Source of the DNA: Candidatus Desulfosporosinus infrequens
Lineage (GTDB): Bacteria; Bacillota; Desulfitobacteriia; Desulfitobacteriales; Desulfitobacteriaceae
Assembly: GCA_900290375.1 (NCBI GenBank)
Contig: OMOF01000101.1
Span: 29,560-93,559, forward strand
Direction: 5' to 3'
Length of the DNA: 64,000 nt
Shown here: positions 10,460-24,227 of the stretch, one piece after another
Numbering within the stretch: the first letter of the stretch is position 1
How the letters are laid out: every line of letters begins with the position of its first letter
Program-made: the position numbers and the translations under genes
The notes under the pieces: generated by a model
Told to the model about the DNA's origin: nothing
The model's input: only the letters and a program-made list of their open reading frames with translations
Databases searched by the model: none

Positions 10460-10678
10460 TTACTTAAACCTGTATGTGATTCGTCCTCTTGACAAATCGT
10501 AGGGGGAAAGTTCCACTGTGACCCGATCTCCCGGAAGAATCCGGATAAAGTTCATGCGGATTTTCCCGGAAACGTGAGCCAATACCTTGTGTCCATTTGC
10601 TAATTCGACTTGGAACATGGCGTTAGGCAGTGGCTCCAAAACCTTACCTTCAACTTCAATGACGTCCTCTTTTGACAT
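10460..10678 (-). CDS. infA: Translation initiation factor IF-1
   Basis: [43 protein letters not shown]. Confidence 0.97.
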   Translation of the reverse strand: MSKEDVIEVEGKVLEPLPNAMFQVELANGHKVLAHVSGKIRMNFIRILPGDRVTVELSPYDLSRGRITYRFK

Positions 10679-10717
10679 GCTCAATTCCCCCTCCTCTGAC
10701 AATCCTCAGGCACGTAC

Positions 10718-11464
10718 CTAACAGCGAGTTAGAATTTCCAGGCCATTTTCCGTAATCGCAACCGTGTGTTCGAAATGAGCCGATGCCCGATTATCTTTCG
10801 TCACTACAGTCCAGTGATCCTTTAACGTCTGCACTTCATACGTACCCATGTTCACCATGGGCTCAATAGCCAAGGCCATACCTACCTCGAGTCGTGGTCC
10901 CCGGCCGGGTTTGCCAAAATTCGGGATCTGGGGATCCTCATGCATAGCCCTTCCAATCCCGTGTCCAACATAATCACGCACCACAGAAAAACCATTAGCT
11001 TCAACGTGCGATTGGACAGCATAAGAGACGTCATAAAGACGATTACCTACCTTAGCTTGCGCAATACCTAACATCAGAGACTCTTCAGTCACCCTTAATA
11101 GTTTCTGGAGATCTTGATCTACCTCTCCGATGGGTAAGGTCACAGCAGCATCACCAAAAAACCCGTCTATGACTGCACCACAATCTATGCTAATAATATC
11201 CCCAGTATTCAAACACCTTAAACCGGGTATTCCATGAACTACTTGTTCATTTATAGAGGTACAGAGCGTTGCCGGGAAACCATTGTACCCTTTAAACGCC
11301 GGTATGGCGCCCTGCGCACGGATATATTCCTCAGCCATGCGATCCAATTCAAGCGTTGTGACACCAGGCTTTGCAAGCTCACGCATTAGGGCAAGAGTTT
11401 CACCCACGATTCGACCCGCGTTGCGCATCCGGTTCAATTGGTTCGCATTTTTAAGCTCAATCAT
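10718..11464 (-). CDS. map: Type I methionyl aminopeptidase
   Basis: MIELKNANQLNRMRNAGRIVGET...GHGIGRAMHEDPQIPNFG. Confidence 0.97.
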   Translation of the reverse strand: MIELKNANQLNRMRNAGRIVGETLALMRELAKPGVTTLELDRMAEEYIRAQGAIPAFKGYNGFPATLCTSINEQVVHGIPGLRCLNTGDIISIDCGAVIDGFFGDAAVTLPIGEVDQDLQKLLRVTEESLMLGIAQAKVGNRLYDVSYAVQSHVEANGFSVVRDYVGHGIGRAMHEDPQIPNFGKPGRGPRLEVGMALAIEPMVNMGTYEVQTLKDHWTVVTKDNRASAHFEHTVAITENGLEILTRC

Positions 11465-11469
11465 GCTAA

Positions 11470-13408
<1,939 letters not shown>

Positions 13409-13409
13409 C

Positions 13410-13850
13410 CTATTCCACCTCTACTTTTCCACCCGCTGCAACAATCTTTATTGCCGCGGCTGGGCTGACTTTGTCGATTTTGACAGTCAGTGCTTTGGTC
13501 AATTCTCCCGTTGCTAGAATCTTCACGCCATCTTTAACAGCCTTAATGAGGCCGCTTTCCAAGAGGCTTTCAATCGTAATTACGGTGCCGTTCTCAAAAC
13601 GTTCCAAATCACGAACATTCAAGGCAACAATGTCTTTTCTTGAGATATTATTAAAGCCGCGTTTAGGCATCCTACGGAACAGTGGATTCTGTCCGCCTTC
13701 AAACCCTGGACGTACTCCACCACCCGCTCGCGAGTTTTGACCTTTGTGTCCTTTACCGGAAGTCTTACCATGTCCGGAACCCACTCCACGGCCTAACCGC
13801 TTAGGTGCATGTGTTGATCCTTCAGCAGGCTTTAGTTCATGCAGTTTCAT
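13410..13850 (-). CDS. rplO: 50S ribosomal protein L15
   Basis: [37 protein letters not shown]. Confidence 0.98.
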   Translation of the reverse strand: MKLHELKPAEGSTHAPKRLGRGVGSGHGKTSGKGHKGQNSRAGGGVRPGFEGGQNPLFRRMPKRGFNNISRKDIVALNVRDLERFENGTVITIESLLESGLIKAVKDGVKILATGELTKALTVKIDKVSPAAAIKIVAAGGKVEVE

Positions 13851-13868
13851 GCTTGCCCACACCTCCTT

Positions 13869-14051
13869 CTATTGAGCTTGTGTTTCTACTGTAACCAAGT
13901 GCATGCATTTATGAACCATCCCTAGAATCCCAGGGGAATCCTCATGAACTGCACTTGATCCGACTTTTCCTAAGCCAAGTGCTTGTAACACTTTGTGTTG
14001 CTTTTTGGAATAACCGATTGGACTTTTCGTCAGCGTCACTTTTACTTTCAT
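13869..14051 (-). CDS. rpmD: 50S ribosomal protein L30
   Basis: [32 protein letters not shown]. Confidence 0.97.
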   Translation of the reverse strand: MKVKVTLTKSPIGYSKKQHKVLQALGLGKVGSSAVHEDSPGILGMVHKCMHLVTVETQAQ

Positions 14052-14063
14052 GACCAACCCTCC

Positions 14064-14564
14064 TTAACCTAGAATTTCTCCTACGGTCTTCCCTCGGAGT
14101 TTGGCAATCTCTTCCGGACGTTTGAGAGATTTTAACGCCGCCATCGTCGCATTGACCATATTGTGCGCGTTTGCTGAGCCTAAGGACTTCGTCAAAATAT
14201 CATGGACTCCGGCAACTTCGAGTACCGCACGAACGGCACCACCTGCGATAACTCCAGTTCCTTTAGAAGCCGGCTTTAAAAGTACTTGCCCAGCACCAAA
14301 TACCCCAATAATGGGATGAGTAATTGTAGTTCCATGCATTGGCACATTGAAGAGGTTCTTTTTAGCATCTTCAATTCCTTTGCGAATAGCCTCCGGTACT
14401 TCGCCAGCCTTGCCCAGACCTGCACCGACACGACCGTGTCCATCTCCAACCACTACGAGTGCACTAAAGCTGAAACGACGTCCGCCCTTAACAACTTTGG
14501 CAACCCGGGCTATATGAACGACTTTTTCATTCATGTCCGACTTGTTAGCTTCGAATTTCGCCAA
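14064..14564 (-). CDS. rpsE: 30S ribosomal protein S5
   Basis: [33 protein letters not shown]. Confidence 0.98.
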   Translation of the reverse strand: MAKFEANKSDMNEKVVHIARVAKVVKGGRRFSFSALVVVGDGHGRVGAGLGKAGEVPEAIRKGIEDAKKNLFNVPMHGTTITHPIIGVFGAGQVLLKPASKGTGVIAGGAVRAVLEVAGVHDILTKSLGSANAHNMVNATMAALKSLKRPEEIAKLRGKTVGEILG

Positions 14565-14591
14565 TTTGATTATTCCCTCCTTTACCCAAGC

Positions 14592-14960
14592 TTAGAAGCT
14601 GAGTCCAGCTTCCCGTGCTGCTCCCGCCAATGCCGAGATTCGGCCGTGATAAACATTTCCGCCACGATCGAATACCACTTGCGTAATTCCTTTTTCAAGG
14701 GCTTTCTTCGCAACCAATTCGCCGACCTTTTGAGCTCCGGCGGTATTCCCACCAGATAGATCAGCGGCTTTGAACTCCGGATCGAGGGAAGAAGCAGCAA
14801 CAATTGTTACACCGAGCTCATCATTGATTACTTGAGCGTAAATATGATTCAGACTCCGAAAAACCGCCAAACGCGGGCGCTCCGCAGCGCCGACAACATT
14901 CTTACGGATACTCTTATGCTTTTTAATGCGAATAGCCTTTCGGTCAATGCGCTTAATCAA
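14592..14960 (-). CDS. rplR: 50S ribosomal protein L18 (probable TTG start at 14960)
   Basis: [43 protein letters not shown] upstream of TTG. Confidence 0.95.
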   Translation of the reverse strand: MIKRIDRKAIRIKKHKSIRKNVVGAAERPRLAVFRSLNHIYAQVINDELGVTIVAASSLDPEFKAADLSGGNTAGAQKVGELVAKKALEKGITQVVFDRGGNVYHGRISALAGAAREAGLSF

Positions 14961-15015
14961 AGGGGAACTCACTCCTTTCACGATTGGCAAGAGATTTGGC
15001 CCTTGCCTAATTTAA

Positions 15016-15570
15016 TTACTTCTTAGCGCCCTTTTTACCACCGGTCTTACCAACCTTACGGCGGACGACTTCGCCTTCGTAGCGAATCCCTTTGCCTTTG
15101 TAAGGTTCAGGCTCACGCTCTGAACGAACAACTGCAGCAAAAGCACCGACAAGTTCTTTATCCATCCCTTTAATAAGGATTTTATTCGGGGCGGGAACTT
15201 CAAAGTCAATACCTTCGAAGGGGATGAGTTCAACAGGGTGAGACTTACCGACCGTTAGAACCAGTTTGTTTCCTTGTTTAGCGGCACGATACCCAACTCC
15301 AACCATATCAAGGCCTTTTGTGAAACCGTTTGTAACACCTTCAACCATGTTCGCAATCAGTGTTCGAGTCAAGCCATGCAAGGATCTGCTCAATGGCTCA
15401 TCGTCTGGTCGATTAACCGTAATTTGTTGGCCCTCTACGACAATGTTCATCAATGTATGCATTGTTCTGGTTAAGGTTCCTTTAGGGCCCTTAACTGTGA
15501 CCACATTTTCTTCTATTTTGAAGTCCACACCACTGGGGATCCCAATGGGGCGCTTGCCAATTCTGGACAT
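15016..15570 (-). CDS. rplF: 50S ribosomal protein L6
   Basis: [31 protein letters not shown]. Confidence 0.98.
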   Translation of the reverse strand: MSRIGKRPIGIPSGVDFKIEENVVTVKGPKGTLTRTMHTLMNIVVEGQQITVNRPDDEPLSRSLHGLTRTLIANMVEGVTNGFTKGLDMVGVGYRAAKQGNKLVLTVGKSHPVELIPFEGIDFEVPAPNKILIKGMDKELVGAFAAVVRSEREPEPYKGKGIRYEGEVVRRKVGKTGGKKGAKK

Positions 15571-15593
15571 TCACTGCACCTCCGTTGTGAAAT

Positions 15594-15992
15594 CTACCAA
15601 ATGTAGGAGATTACTTCTCCACCAAGGCCCTCTTTCCGGGCTTTCTTATCTGTCATAACTCCCTTGGATGTCGAAATAACTGCAATGCCGAGTCCCCCAA
15701 GAACTTTAGGCATTTCATCCTTCTTCGCATAAACGCGCAGTCCCGGACGGCTTATCCGCTTTAGTCCGGTAATAACACGCTCACGGTTGGGACCGTATTT
15801 CAAATACATACGAATCACGCCTTGTTTGTCGTCCGCAATGTATTCTACATCCTTGATGTACCCTTCTGCTTTAAGCAGTTCCGCCAGCTCTTTCTTAATA
15901 CGAGATGCTGGCACCTCAACTTTATCATGGTAAACCATTCCCGCATTGCGGATACGTGTTAAAAAGTCTGCAATCGGATCTGACATTGACAC
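15594..15992 (-). CDS. rpsH: 30S ribosomal protein S8
   Basis: [33 protein letters not shown]. Confidence 0.98.
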   Translation of the reverse strand: MSMSDPIADFLTRIRNAGMVYHDKVEVPASRIKKELAELLKAEGYIKDVEYIADDKQGVIRMYLKYGPNRERVITGLKRISRPGLRVYAKKDEMPKVLGGLGIAVISTSKGVMTDKKARKEGLGGEVISYIW

Positions 15993-16020
15993 TTCAGTCG
16001 TCCCCCTTCCTTACAATGTT

Positions 16021-16206
16021 CTACCAACTGGCCTTAGTGACTCCAGGAAGTTCTCCTGCATGAGCCAGGTCCCGGAAGCAAATCCGGCAAATTCCGAATT
16101 TTCGCATGTAAGCATGAGGTCGTCCACAAAGCTTGCAACGGTTATGCGAACGCACTGCGAATTTTTGTCCACGGTTTTGGCGGACAACCATTGATGTCTT
16201 AGCCAC
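16021..16206 (-). CDS. rpsN: 30S ribosomal protein S14, zinc-binding type Z
   Basis: 61 aa with CxxC...CxxC ([13 protein letters not shown]). Confidence 0.97.
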   Translation of the reverse strand: MAKTSMVVRQNRGQKFAVRSHNRCKLCGRPHAYMRKFGICRICFRDLAHAGELPGVTKASW

Positions 16207-16226
16207 GCTCTTGAACCTCCTTTTCT

Positions 16227-16766
16227 CTAATCACGGTACGGCATTCCGAACCCACGAAGCAACTCGCGCGCTTCTTCGTCCGATTTAGCCGTTGTTACGA
16301 AGACTACATCCATCCCACGCAGTTTGTCGATCTTATCATACTCCATTTCTGGGAAGATCAACTGCTCCTTGATTCCTAATGTATAGTTTCCACGTCCGTC
16401 AAACGCTTTAGCTGAAACTCCGCGAAAGTCACGAACACGTGGTAAAGCGACGTTCAATAGGCGATCCATAAATTCATACATTCGTTGACCACGCAGGGTG
16501 ACTTTGCAACCGATCGCCATCCCTTCACGTAGTTTGAAGGCAGCAATGGATTTCTTGGCCTTCGTGACGATAGGTTTTTGTCCAGTAATCTTCATTAAGT
16601 CTCCGACCGCGGAATCAATCGCCTTGGAGTTTTGAACCGCTTCGCCGACACCCATGTTGATAACAATTTTATCAACTTTGGGGATTTGCATGACATTTGT
16701 ATAAGCAAACTTCTGCTGTAAGGCAGGAGCGATTTCGTTTAGGTATCTATCTTTCAGACGAGCCAC
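16227..16766 (-). CDS. rplE: 50S ribosomal protein L5
   Basis: [43 protein letters not shown]. Confidence 0.98.
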   Translation of the reverse strand: MARLKDRYLNEIAPALQQKFAYTNVMQIPKVDKIVINMGVGEAVQNSKAIDSAVGDLMKITGQKPIVTKAKKSIAAFKLREGMAIGCKVTLRGQRMYEFMDRLLNVALPRVRDFRGVSAKAFDGRGNYTLGIKEQLIFPEMEYDKIDKLRGMDVVFVTTAKSDEEARELLRGFGMPYRD

Positions 16767-16787
16767 TGGGGGTCCCTCCTTTCGCGC

Positions 16788-17156
16788 TTAGTGTTTATCC
16801 GGTAGATTCACGCCACAATTTTTACAGGCGCGTACTTTTCCTTCTTCCGTCACCTTGACACTGACCCGAGTCACGGATTTACACTCTTGGCAATATAACA
16901 TGACGTTCGAGCTGGCCATAGGTGCCTCTTTGGAAACAATTCCACCTTGAGGCATGCTTTGTGAAGGTTTCGTATGACGTTTGATCATATTCGCCTTCTC
17001 TACCACCACTCGACCTTTCTTAAGAATCACATCGATAACTTTGCCTTTTGTACCGGCATCTTTACCAGTGATTACCATGACAAAGTCGCCTTTTTTGACG
17101 TGTATCTTTGCAGGTTGTACCTTATGCTTTGTAGCAGCCACTTTCTTCACCTCCAT
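16788..17156 (-). CDS. rplX: 50S ribosomal protein L24
   Basis: KIHVKKGDFVMVITGKDAGTKGKVIDV (KOW). Confidence 0.96.
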   Translation of the reverse strand: MEVKKVAATKHKVQPAKIHVKKGDFVMVITGKDAGTKGKVIDVILKKGRVVVEKANMIKRHTKPSQSMPQGGIVSKEAPMASSNVMLYCQECKSVTRVSVKVTEEGKVRACKNCGVNLPDKH

Positions 17157-17169
17157 ATGTCATGGGGTC

Positions 17170-17535
17170 TTAGATAACTTCCGGTGCTAGGGAAATAATT
17201 TTCATGAAATTTTCACGTAACTCACGAGCTACCGGTCCGAAGATACGGGTGCCCCGAGGACTTTTGTCATCCTTAATGAGGACTGCAGCGTTTTCGCTAA
17301 ACCGAATATAAGAACCGTCTGGACGTTTAATTTCTTTACGTGTCCGCACAATAACGGCCTTAACAACTTCTCCCTTTTTAACAACGCCCCCTGGTGTTGC
17401 TTGCTTAACAGAAGCTACAATAATATCTCCAATCGATGCGTAACGGCGTATTGATCCGCCGAGCACATGAATACACATGAGTTCTTTAGCGCCTGAGTTG
17501 TCTCCGACTCTAACCCTAGTTTGTACCTGGATCAT
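17170..17535 (-). CDS. rplN: 50S ribosomal protein L14
   Basis: [28 protein letters not shown]. Confidence 0.98.
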   Translation of the reverse strand: MIQVQTRVRVGDNSGAKELMCIHVLGGSIRRYASIGDIIVASVKQATPGGVVKKGEVVKAVIVRTRKEIKRPDGSYIRFSENAAVLIKDDKSPRGTRIFGPVARELRENFMKIISLAPEVI

Positions 17536-17569
17536 TCACATTGACCCCCTTCCGAACTAAATATCAACT

Positions 17570-17830
17570 TTAGATAGCAAGCGATTTTTGAAGTATTTTA
17601 ACCACACGCCAACATTTATCTTTACTCAAACGACGAGTTTCCATGATCGAGACAATATCACCAGTATGGGCTTCATTGTTTTCGTCATGCGCCTTATAAT
17701 TTTTTGTGCGAGTGATCGATTTTTTATAAACCGGGTGACGCTCAGTAATCTCGACGGAAACAACGATGGTTTTGTCCATCTTGTCGCTGACTACCTTGCC
17801 AATCCGCACCTTACGTTGGGCTCTTTCCAC
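17570..17830 (-). CDS. rpsQ: 30S ribosomal protein S17
   Basis: [22 protein letters not shown]. Confidence 0.97.
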   Translation of the reverse strand: MERAQRKVRIGKVVSDKMDKTIVVSVEITERHPVYKKSITRTKNYKAHDENNEAHTGDIVSIMETRRLSKDKCWRVVKILQKSLAI

Positions 17831-17852
17831 GCTAAAAAGCCTCCTTTCTCAA

Positions 17853-18056
17853 TTAAGCACGTTCAATCTTTAACTCGCGCTCACGAAGAATCGTTTTACC
17901 GCGAGCGATTCCTTTGCGGACTTCACGAATTCGCATCGGGTTATCGAGTTGACCCGTCGCCAATTGGAAACGCAAATTAAACAGTTCTGTTTTGAACTCG
18001 TCGATTTCCTTGAGAACTTCATCGGTGGTTAGGTCACGGAAATCATTAGTTTTCAT
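17853..18056 (-). CDS. rpmC: 50S ribosomal protein L29
   Basis: [44 protein letters not shown]; overlaps the rplP 3' end. Confidence 0.97.
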   Translation of the reverse strand: MKTNDFRDLTTDEVLKEIDEFKTELFNLRFQLATGQLDNPMRIREVRKGIARGKTILRERELKIERA

Positions 18057-18483
18057 TTGCGTCACCTCCTTCTTGATCAGCACGGGTAACGAACTTACAT
18101 TTGATCGGGAGTTTGTGCATTGCTAGGCGCAGAGCCTCACGTGCCTGTTCTTCCGTTACGCCGTTCAATTCAAACATCACACGACCAGGTTTTACAACAG
18201 CAACCCAGTATTCAGGTGAACCTTTACCACTACCCATACGAGTTTCAGCTGGTTTAGCTGTAACCGGCTTATCTGGGAAGATTTTAATCCAAACTTGACC
18301 CCCACGTTTGATAAAACGGGTCATTGCGATACGAGCGGCCTCTATCTGACGATTCGTGATCCAGCCACATTCTAAGGCTACAAGACCAAATTCACCAAAA
18401 GTAATAGTGTTACCTCGTGTAGCCTTACCATGCATCCGACCGCGATGTTGTTTTCGATGTTTCACTCTGGATGGGACTAACAT
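18046..18483 (-). CDS. rplP: 50S ribosomal protein L16
   Basis: [38 protein letters not shown]. Confidence 0.98.
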   Translation of the reverse strand: MLVPSRVKHRKQHRGRMHGKATRGNTITFGEFGLVALECGWITNRQIEAARIAMTRFIKRGGQVWIKIFPDKPVTAKPAETRMGSGKGSPEYWVAVVKPGRVMFELNGVTEEQAREALRLAMHKLPIKCKFVTRADQEGGDANEN

Positions 18484-19146
18484 TTAGTTTCCTCCTTCCA
18501 CCTGAGCGACGACCTTCTTGGCGGGAAGAACCTCACCTTTATATATCCAAACTTTAATACCAATTTTGCCATACGTAGTATTGGCTTCAGCAAAGCCATA
18601 GTCAATATCTGCACGTAAAGTGTGAAGGGGTACTTTTCCTTCATGATACCATTCAGTTCGGGCAATTTCGGCTCCTGCCAGACGACCGCTGCATTGAATT
18701 TTAATCCCTTGTGCGCCTGTCCGCATTGTTCGACCCACGGTTTGTTTCATAGCCCGGCGGAAGGACACTCGTTTTTCCAGTTGGAGAGCGATGTTTTCAG
18801 CTACCAACGTGGCATCCATTTCAGGTTTCTTGATTTCTACAATATTGACAGCAACTTGTTTCCCGGTAATAACTTCAAGTTGCTTACGCAAATTTTCAAC
18901 TTCTGTGCCACCTCGGCCGATAACGATACCGGGTTTGGCAGCATGAATCGATACTTTAACGCGACTGGCCGCACGTTCAATCTCAACTTTTGGGCATCCA
19001 GCTTGTTTAAGTTTATTTTTTACAAATGCTCGGATCTTCAAGTCTTCATGAAGTAGTTCCAGGTAGTTTCTGTCTGCAAACCATCGGCTTTCCCAGTCCC
19101 GGATAATTCCGATGCGGAGGCCTTTGGGATTAACCTTTTGACCCAC
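18484..19146 (-). CDS. rpsC: 30S ribosomal protein S3
   Basis: [28 protein letters not shown]. Confidence 0.98.
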   Translation of the reverse strand: MGQKVNPKGLRIGIIRDWESRWFADRNYLELLHEDLKIRAFVKNKLKQAGCPKVEIERAASRVKVSIHAAKPGIVIGRGGTEVENLRKQLEVITGKQVAVNIVEIKKPEMDATLVAENIALQLEKRVSFRRAMKQTVGRTMRTGAQGIKIQCSGRLAGAEIARTEWYHEGKVPLHTLRADIDYGFAEANTTYGKIGIKVWIYKGEVLPAKKVVAQVEGGN

Positions 19147-19149
19147 GGT

Positions 19150-19491
19150 TTAGCCCTCCTTCTTCTCGCCCACAACCACAGTAATGTGACTTGTCCGTTT
19201 CCGGATCTGGTCTGCACGTCCCATGGCCCGAGGCTTGATGCGTTTTAATGTTGGTCCTTGATCCACACAAATTTCAGTAACATACAGATCGTCGACATTC
19301 ATGTCATAGTTGTGTCCTGCATTTGCGACTGCAGACTTCAGCACTTTTGCCACATCATCGGTGGAACCGTTCGGTGTAAACTGAAGAATTGCGAACGCAT
19401 CACTAATCTTTTTGCCACGGATCAAATTGACAACTTGGCGCACCTTACGAGGAGAGATACGTACATATTTTGCCACTGCTTTTGCTTGCAT
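19150..19491 (-). CDS. rplV: 50S ribosomal protein L22
   Basis: [30 protein letters not shown]. Confidence 0.98.
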   Translation of the reverse strand: MQAKAVAKYVRISPRKVRQVVNLIRGKKISDAFAILQFTPNGSTDDVAKVLKSAVANAGHNYDMNVDDLYVTEICVDQGPTLKRIKPRAMGRADQIRKRTSHITVVVGEKKEG

Positions 19492-19514
19492 ATGCCTTTT
19501 AGCCTCCTCTCGAA

Positions 19515-19796
19515 TTAACGTAAGCCGCTGGATTTTTCGCTGCCAGCATGGCCCTTAAAGGTGCGGGTAGGCGAAAACTCGCCTAGTTTATGCCCTACCA
19601 TGTCTTCTGTAACATAGACAGGAACATGTTTCCGACCATCGTGTACCGCTATGGTAAGTCCGACCATGATCGGGAATATTGTCGAGCGTCTAGACCACGT
19701 CTTAATAACGCGCTTCTCACCTGATTCGTTCATCGCTTCTACGCGCTTGAGCAAACGAGGTTCGGCGAAAGGTCCTTTTTTCAGAGATCTGCTCAT
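19515..19796 (-). CDS. rpsS: 30S ribosomal protein S19
   Basis: [40 protein letters not shown]. Confidence 0.98.
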   Translation of the reverse strand: MSRSLKKGPFAEPRLLKRVEAMNESGEKRVIKTWSRRSTIFPIMVGLTIAVHDGRKHVPVYVTEDMVGHKLGEFSPTRTFKGHAGSEKSSGLR

Positions 19797-19814
19797 TTAT
19801 GGGCCTCCTTTCGA

Positions 19815-20642
19815 CTACTTAGTCCGTCGTTTCACAATAAAGCGATTCGACGAATTCTTTTTCTTGCGAGTTTTTGCTCCCAAAGCTGGTTTTCCCCAAG
19901 GTGTACATGGATTCCGACCGATCGAGTTACGTCCTTCACCACCACCGTGTGGATGGTCACAAGGATTCATTACTGAACCGCGGACTGTTGGACGGATGCC
20001 CATCCAGCGTGATCTTCCGGCTTTACCCACGTTAATGTTCTCGTGATCCAAATTTCCAACTTGACCAATCGTGGCTCGACATTCAATGCGAATCATGCGC
20101 ATTTCGCCCGAAGGGAGTCGGAGAGTTGCATAGGAGCCTTCTTTAGCCATGAGTTGTGCTGATCCGCCCGCTGAGCGAACCATTTGTGCACCTTTCCCGG
20201 GTTTCATCTCAATGTTGTGCAGCAGAGTACCCACTGGAATATTCTGAAGGGGTAACGTATTACCGACCTTAATGTCCGCGTCCGCTCCGGAAACAACCAT
20301 TTGATCCACTTGTAATCCATTCGGCGCTAAGATATAAGTTTTAAGTCCGTCTTGATAGTACAATAAAGCGATATTGGCTGAGCGGTTGGGATCATATTCG
20401 ATGCTCGCTACGCGAGCAGGGATTCCATCTTTATTCCGTTTAAAATCAATAACGCGAAACATACGTTTATGTCCGCCGCCTTTGTGACGCACGCTTAAAC
20501 GCCCGTCATTATTGCGACCTGCCTTTTTAGTCAACGGCTTCAGTAAAGAACGCTCAGGTTCTGTTCTGGTGATCTCTTCGAAAGTCGAGACCGTCATATT
20601 ACGGCGACTTGGCGATGTGGGTCTAAATGATTTTAATGCCAT
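19815..20642 (-). CDS. rplB: 50S ribosomal protein L2
   Basis: [26 protein letters not shown]. Confidence 0.98.
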   Translation of the reverse strand: MALKSFRPTSPSRRNMTVSTFEEITRTEPERSLLKPLTKKAGRNNDGRLSVRHKGGGHKRMFRVIDFKRNKDGIPARVASIEYDPNRSANIALLYYQDGLKTYILAPNGLQVDQMVVSGADADIKVGNTLPLQNIPVGTLLHNIEMKPGKGAQMVRSAGGSAQLMAKEGSYATLRLPSGEMRMIRIECRATIGQVGNLDHENINVGKAGRSRWMGIRPTVRGSVMNPCDHPHGGGEGRNSIGRNPCTPWGKPALGAKTRKKKNSSNRFIVKRRTK

Positions 20643-20675
20643 AGAATTTCATTTTCCTCCTTTGCTTCAAGCTGC

Positions 20676-20963
20676 TTACAGGCCCGCGAAGTTTTCGATC
20701 TTATCTCCAGCTTTAAGCGTTGCAATCGCTTTTTTGCGGTTTGATGTTTTTCCAACATATTTGCCAACCCGCTTCTCTTTACCTTTGACACTCATAGTAT
20801 GGAGTTCGATGACCGATACTTTAAACATTTTCTCCACCGCTGCTCTGATTTCGATTTTGTTCGCAGCTGGATTTACCCAGAAGGAGTATTTATTTTCCTC
20901 AACAAGTCCTACCGACTTCTCGGAGATTACAGGACTTTTGAGGACATCACGTGCGTCGCGCAT
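20676..20963 (-). CDS. rplW: 50S ribosomal protein L23
   Basis: DVLKSPVISEKSVGLVEENKYSFWVNPAANKIEIRAAVEKMF. Confidence 0.97.
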   Translation of the reverse strand: MRDARDVLKSPVISEKSVGLVEENKYSFWVNPAANKIEIRAAVEKMFKVSVIELHTMSVKGKEKRVGKYVGKTSNRKKAIATLKAGDKIENFAGL

Positions 20964-21586
20964 TACGCTAACACCTCCTCTGTTTTTGTTACCGCTGCTT
21001 TCGTCATTACAAGAATATCGTAATGAAGTAAGTCTCTCACGTTCATGCCAGCAACATCCGTTGTTTTTACACCTTCAATGTTACGAGCAGAGCGTTGTAC
21101 CGCTTCATCCACATCATCCATCACGATCATAGCCTTCTTGCCAACATTAAGAGCTTTGAGTACTTTTACCATTTCACGGGTTTTCGCTTCACCCATACTC
21201 AGATTGTCAAGTACAATCAGCTGTTGCTCCATAACCTTCGAAGAAAGCGCCGAATACAAAGCCAAGCGTCGAACTTTTTTCGGTAATTTGAAGCCGTATT
21301 TACGTGGTTTAGGTGCGAATATAACACCGCCACCTCTCCACAATGGGGAACGTGTACTTCCAGAACGTGCACGACCGGTTCCTTTTTGGCGCCATGGTTT
21401 ACGTCCACCTCCGCGCACTTCGCCGCGTAACAACGCAGATTGCGTTCCCCGTCTTTCTCCAGCCAGTTGTGACACGACTGCAGCGTGAAGCACGTGGATA
21501 TTCGGAGTAATTCCGAACACACCTTCGCTAAGTTCGATTTCTCCGACCGATGCGCCTTGCATATTTAATACTTGAACTTTCGGCAT
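20963..21586 (-). CDS. rplD: 50S ribosomal protein L4
   Basis: [34 protein letters not shown]. Confidence 0.98.
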   Translation of the reverse strand: MPKVQVLNMQGASVGEIELSEGVFGITPNIHVLHAAVVSQLAGERRGTQSALLRGEVRGGGRKPWRQKGTGRARSGSTRSPLWRGGGVIFAPKPRKYGFKLPKKVRRLALYSALSSKVMEQQLIVLDNLSMGEAKTREMVKVLKALNVGKKAMIVMDDVDEAVQRSARNIEGVKTTDVAGMNVRDLLHYDILVMTKAAVTKTEEVLA

Positions 21587-21609
21587 TGCTTATTCCTCCT
21601 TTCTCAGTG

Positions 21610-22248
21610 TTACTTCGCCTTGACAGAAGGCTTCAGAATGAGCAACGATTTGTTCGCTCCTGGGACAGCCCCTTTAATCAAGATCAGGTTTTTATCCGCA
21701 TCAACCCGGATAACTTCCAGGTTTTGTATTGTTACACGTTGGCCGCCCATACGTCCTGGCAGCTTACGACCTTTAAATACTCGAGCCGGGCCTTTCGCGC
21801 CAAGGGAACCTGTACGGCGATGATACTTCGATCCATGAGCCATCGGTCCGCGACTAGCGTGATGACGCTTGATCATTCCAGCAAAACCTTTTCCTTTGGC
21901 CTTGCCAACGACATCAATCTTGTCACCAACAGTAAAGAGACTTACCTGCACTTCTTGGCCGATTTCATAAGAATCAATGTCACTGACCTTGAACTCACGA
22001 ACATAGCGCATCGGTTTAAGTGATGCCTTTTGGAAATGTCCTTTTCTCGGCTTATTGCTTAAGCTTTCGCGCAACATCGAGAAACCAATTTGGATAGCGT
22101 TGTAGCCATCGGTTGCAACAGTCTTTTTCTGCACCACTGGGCAAGGACCCGCTTCAACTACTGTGACCGGAACAACACGACCTTCTGCCGTGAAAATCTG
22201 AGTCATGCCAATTTTTTTACCTAAAATTCCTTTTGACACGAATGCCAC
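21610..22248 (-). CDS. rplC: 50S ribosomal protein L3
   Basis: [31 protein letters not shown]. Confidence 0.98.
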   Translation of the reverse strand: MAFVSKGILGKKIGMTQIFTAEGRVVPVTVVEAGPCPVVQKKTVATDGYNAIQIGFSMLRESLSNKPRKGHFQKASLKPMRYVREFKVSDIDSYEIGQEVQVSLFTVGDKIDVVGKAKGKGFAGMIKRHHASRGPMAHGSKYHRRTGSLGAKGPARVFKGRKLPGRMGGQRVTIQNLEVIRVDADKNLILIKGAVPGANKSLLILKPSVKAK

Positions 22249-22437
22249 CTCCTATACGCTTTGAAGTGCGCCAGATCATTCTGTAGCACGAGAGCGTCGA
22301 TTTATTTTCTTTGTCGCGTCCCCTCGGTAACTACTCCACGCTACCGGGCGTTTCTCACAACAAACATAACGACATTATATCACAGACGAAACTATATTGC
22401 TACTCGAATTGAGAGCAAATTTAGCAGATGTAGATAA

Positions 22438-22743
22438 TTATAGCTTGATCTCGATGTCAACGCCGGCTGGCAAGTCTAAACGCATCAGCGCATCGACAGT
22501 TTTAGGCGTAGGCTCAAGGATATCAATCAAACGTTTATGCGTGCGCATCTCAAACTGTTCTCGTGAATCCTTATTAACATGAGGAGAGCGTAAAATTGTA
22601 TAGATGCTTTTCTCCGTCGGCAGGGGAATCGGACCGCTAACCTGCGCACCAGTTCGTTTGGCAGTTTCTACAATTTTCTCTGCAGATTGGTCAAGAGTTT
22701 TGTGATCGAATGCTTTAAGCCGAATCCTAATTTTTTGGCTCAT
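22438..22743 (-). CDS. rpsJ: 30S ribosomal protein S10
   Basis: [45 protein letters not shown]. Confidence 0.98.
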   Translation of the reverse strand: MSQKIRIRLKAFDHKTLDQSAEKIVETAKRTGAQVSGPIPLPTEKSIYTILRSPHVNKDSREQFEMRTHKRLIDILEPTPKTVDALMRLDLPAGVDIEIKL

Positions 22744-22767
22744 AAGTTAATACTACCTCCTCATAAT

Positions 22768-22841
22768 TCCCGTTATACGGGGTTTTCGGACGTAAAAATT
22801 CCCTGGTTCAAGGGGAGTCACCTGTCCAGCAACCTTTTACG
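22768..22841 (-). promoter_or_regulatory. Candidate structured leader upstream of rpsJ
   Basis: CGTAAAA...TTTTACG closing stem (22791-22841) followed by CCCGT-ATA-ACGGG hairpin just before the rpsJ RBS. Confidence 0.4.
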
Positions 22842-22850
22842 CCATAGCAG

Positions 22851-22920
22851 AACTCAGAGGTCGGAGGCCGGAGGCCAGATAAGAGCAAACTCGATAATCC
22901 AGCACTCCGTTATCCGGCCT
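22851..22920. repeat. Heptad-periodic dyad array (tuf-rpsJ)
   Basis: cagaggt|cggaggc|cggaggc|cagataa|...|actccgt|tatccgg; AGGCCGGA..TCCGGCCT. Confidence 0.7.
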
Positions 22921-22923
22921 TCA

Positions 22924-22959
22924 TTTTTGGAGAGGAAGATATCTCTTCCTCTCCAAAAA
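22924..22959. repeat. 16-bp-arm inverted repeat 3' of tuf without a downstream U-tract on the minus strand
   Basis: TTTTTGGAGAGGAAGA-tatc-TCTTCCTCTCCAAAAA. Confidence 0.85.
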
Positions 22960-22978
22960 AACGTTTCTATTTCGCTAA

Positions 22979-24181
22979 TTAGGAATTAATTTTGGCAACA
23001 ATACCTGAACCCACTGTGCGACCACCCTCGCGGATAGCAAAACGAAGTCCTTCTTCCATAGCGATTGGGGTAATGAGTTCAACATCAATCGTCACGCGGT
23101 CTCCTGGCATAACCATTTCAGTACCTTCTGGGAGAGTGATTACACCTGTCACGTCCGTCGTACGGAAGTAGAATTGAGGACGATAGTTGTGAAAAAACGG
23201 AGTATGGCGTCCGCCTTCTTCTTTATTCAAGATATAAACTTCACCTGAAAATTTTGTATGTGGTTTAATGGATCCAGACTTAGCTAAAACTTGTCCGCGC
23301 TCGATGTCTTTGCGCTCAACTCCACGCAACAGCGCACCGATGTTATCCCCAGCTTGTGCTGAATCAAGCAGTTTACGGAACATTTCTACCCCAGTGACAA
23401 TGGTCTTACGAGAAGTCGTGGTTAAACCTACGATTTCGACTTCATCACCGACTTTAACCCTGCCGCGATCAACACGACCGGTTGCCACAGTACCCCGACC
23501 AGTAATCGTGAAGACATCCTCGATCGGCATCAGGAAAGGCTTGTCTGTGTCGCGCTCCGGAGTTGGAATGTAGGAATCAACAGCGTCCATCAGTTTCCAA
23601 ATATCTCCACACCATTCGCATTCGCGTTTTCCGCAACCACATTGTAATGCTTTGAGACCTGAACCTGGAATGATAGGTGTATTATCGCCATCAAATTCAT
23701 ACATCGTTAAGAGTTCGCGGATTTCCATTTCGACGAGTTCGATGAGTTCCTCATCATCAACCATGTCCCGTTTGTTAAGCCAGACAACAATTGTAGGAAC
23801 ACCTACTTGGCGAGCCAAGAGGATGTGTTCACGAGTTTGTGGCATTGGGCCATCAGCTGCAGAAACGACAAGAATTGCGCCATCCATTTGAGCGGCACCA
23901 GTGATCATGTTTTTAACATAGTCCGCGTGACCAGGGCAATCTACGTGAGCATAGTGCCGATTCGCGGTCTCATACTCAACATGGGCCGTGGAGATCGTAA
24001 TTCCACGCTCGCGCTCTTCAGGAGCTTTGTCAATTTGATCAAAAGCCGTGGCTACTGCGCCACCGACTTTAGAGAGAACAACGGTGATTGCCGCTGTTGT
24101 GGTGGTTTTACCATGGTCGACGTGACCAATGGTTCCAACGTTAACATGTGGTTTAGTACGTTCGTATTTCGCTTTTCCCAT
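22979..24181 (-). CDS. tuf: Elongation factor Tu
   Basis: [33 protein letters not shown]. Confidence 0.99.
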   Translation of the reverse strand: MGKAKYERTKPHVNVGTIGHVDHGKTTTTAAITVVLSKVGGAVATAFDQIDKAPEERERGITISTAHVEYETANRHYAHVDCPGHADYVKNMITGAAQMDGAILVVSAADGPMPQTREHILLARQVGVPTIVVWLNKRDMVDDEELIELVEMEIRELLTMYEFDGDNTPIIPGSGLKALQCGCGKRECEWCGDIWKLMDAVDSYIPTPERDTDKPFLMPIEDVFTITGRGTVATGRVDRGRVKVGDEVEIVGLTTTSRKTIVTGVEMFRKLLDSAQAGDNIGALLRGVERKDIERGQVLAKSGSIKPHTKFSGEVYILNKEEGGRHTPFFHNYRPQFYFRTTDVTGVITLPEGTEMVMPGDRVTIDVELITPIAMEEGLRFAIREGGRTVGSGIVAKINS

Positions 24182-24227
24182 TTTCCTTCACTCCTTTAAA
24201 ATTAATAGTATCTCTATAATTAAGTGA

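Noticed and set aside
20512-21132. 206-aa plus-strand ORF across rplB/rplW/rplD
   Set aside because: Antisense shadow of three ribosomal protein genes; low-complexity hydrophobic translation without family features.
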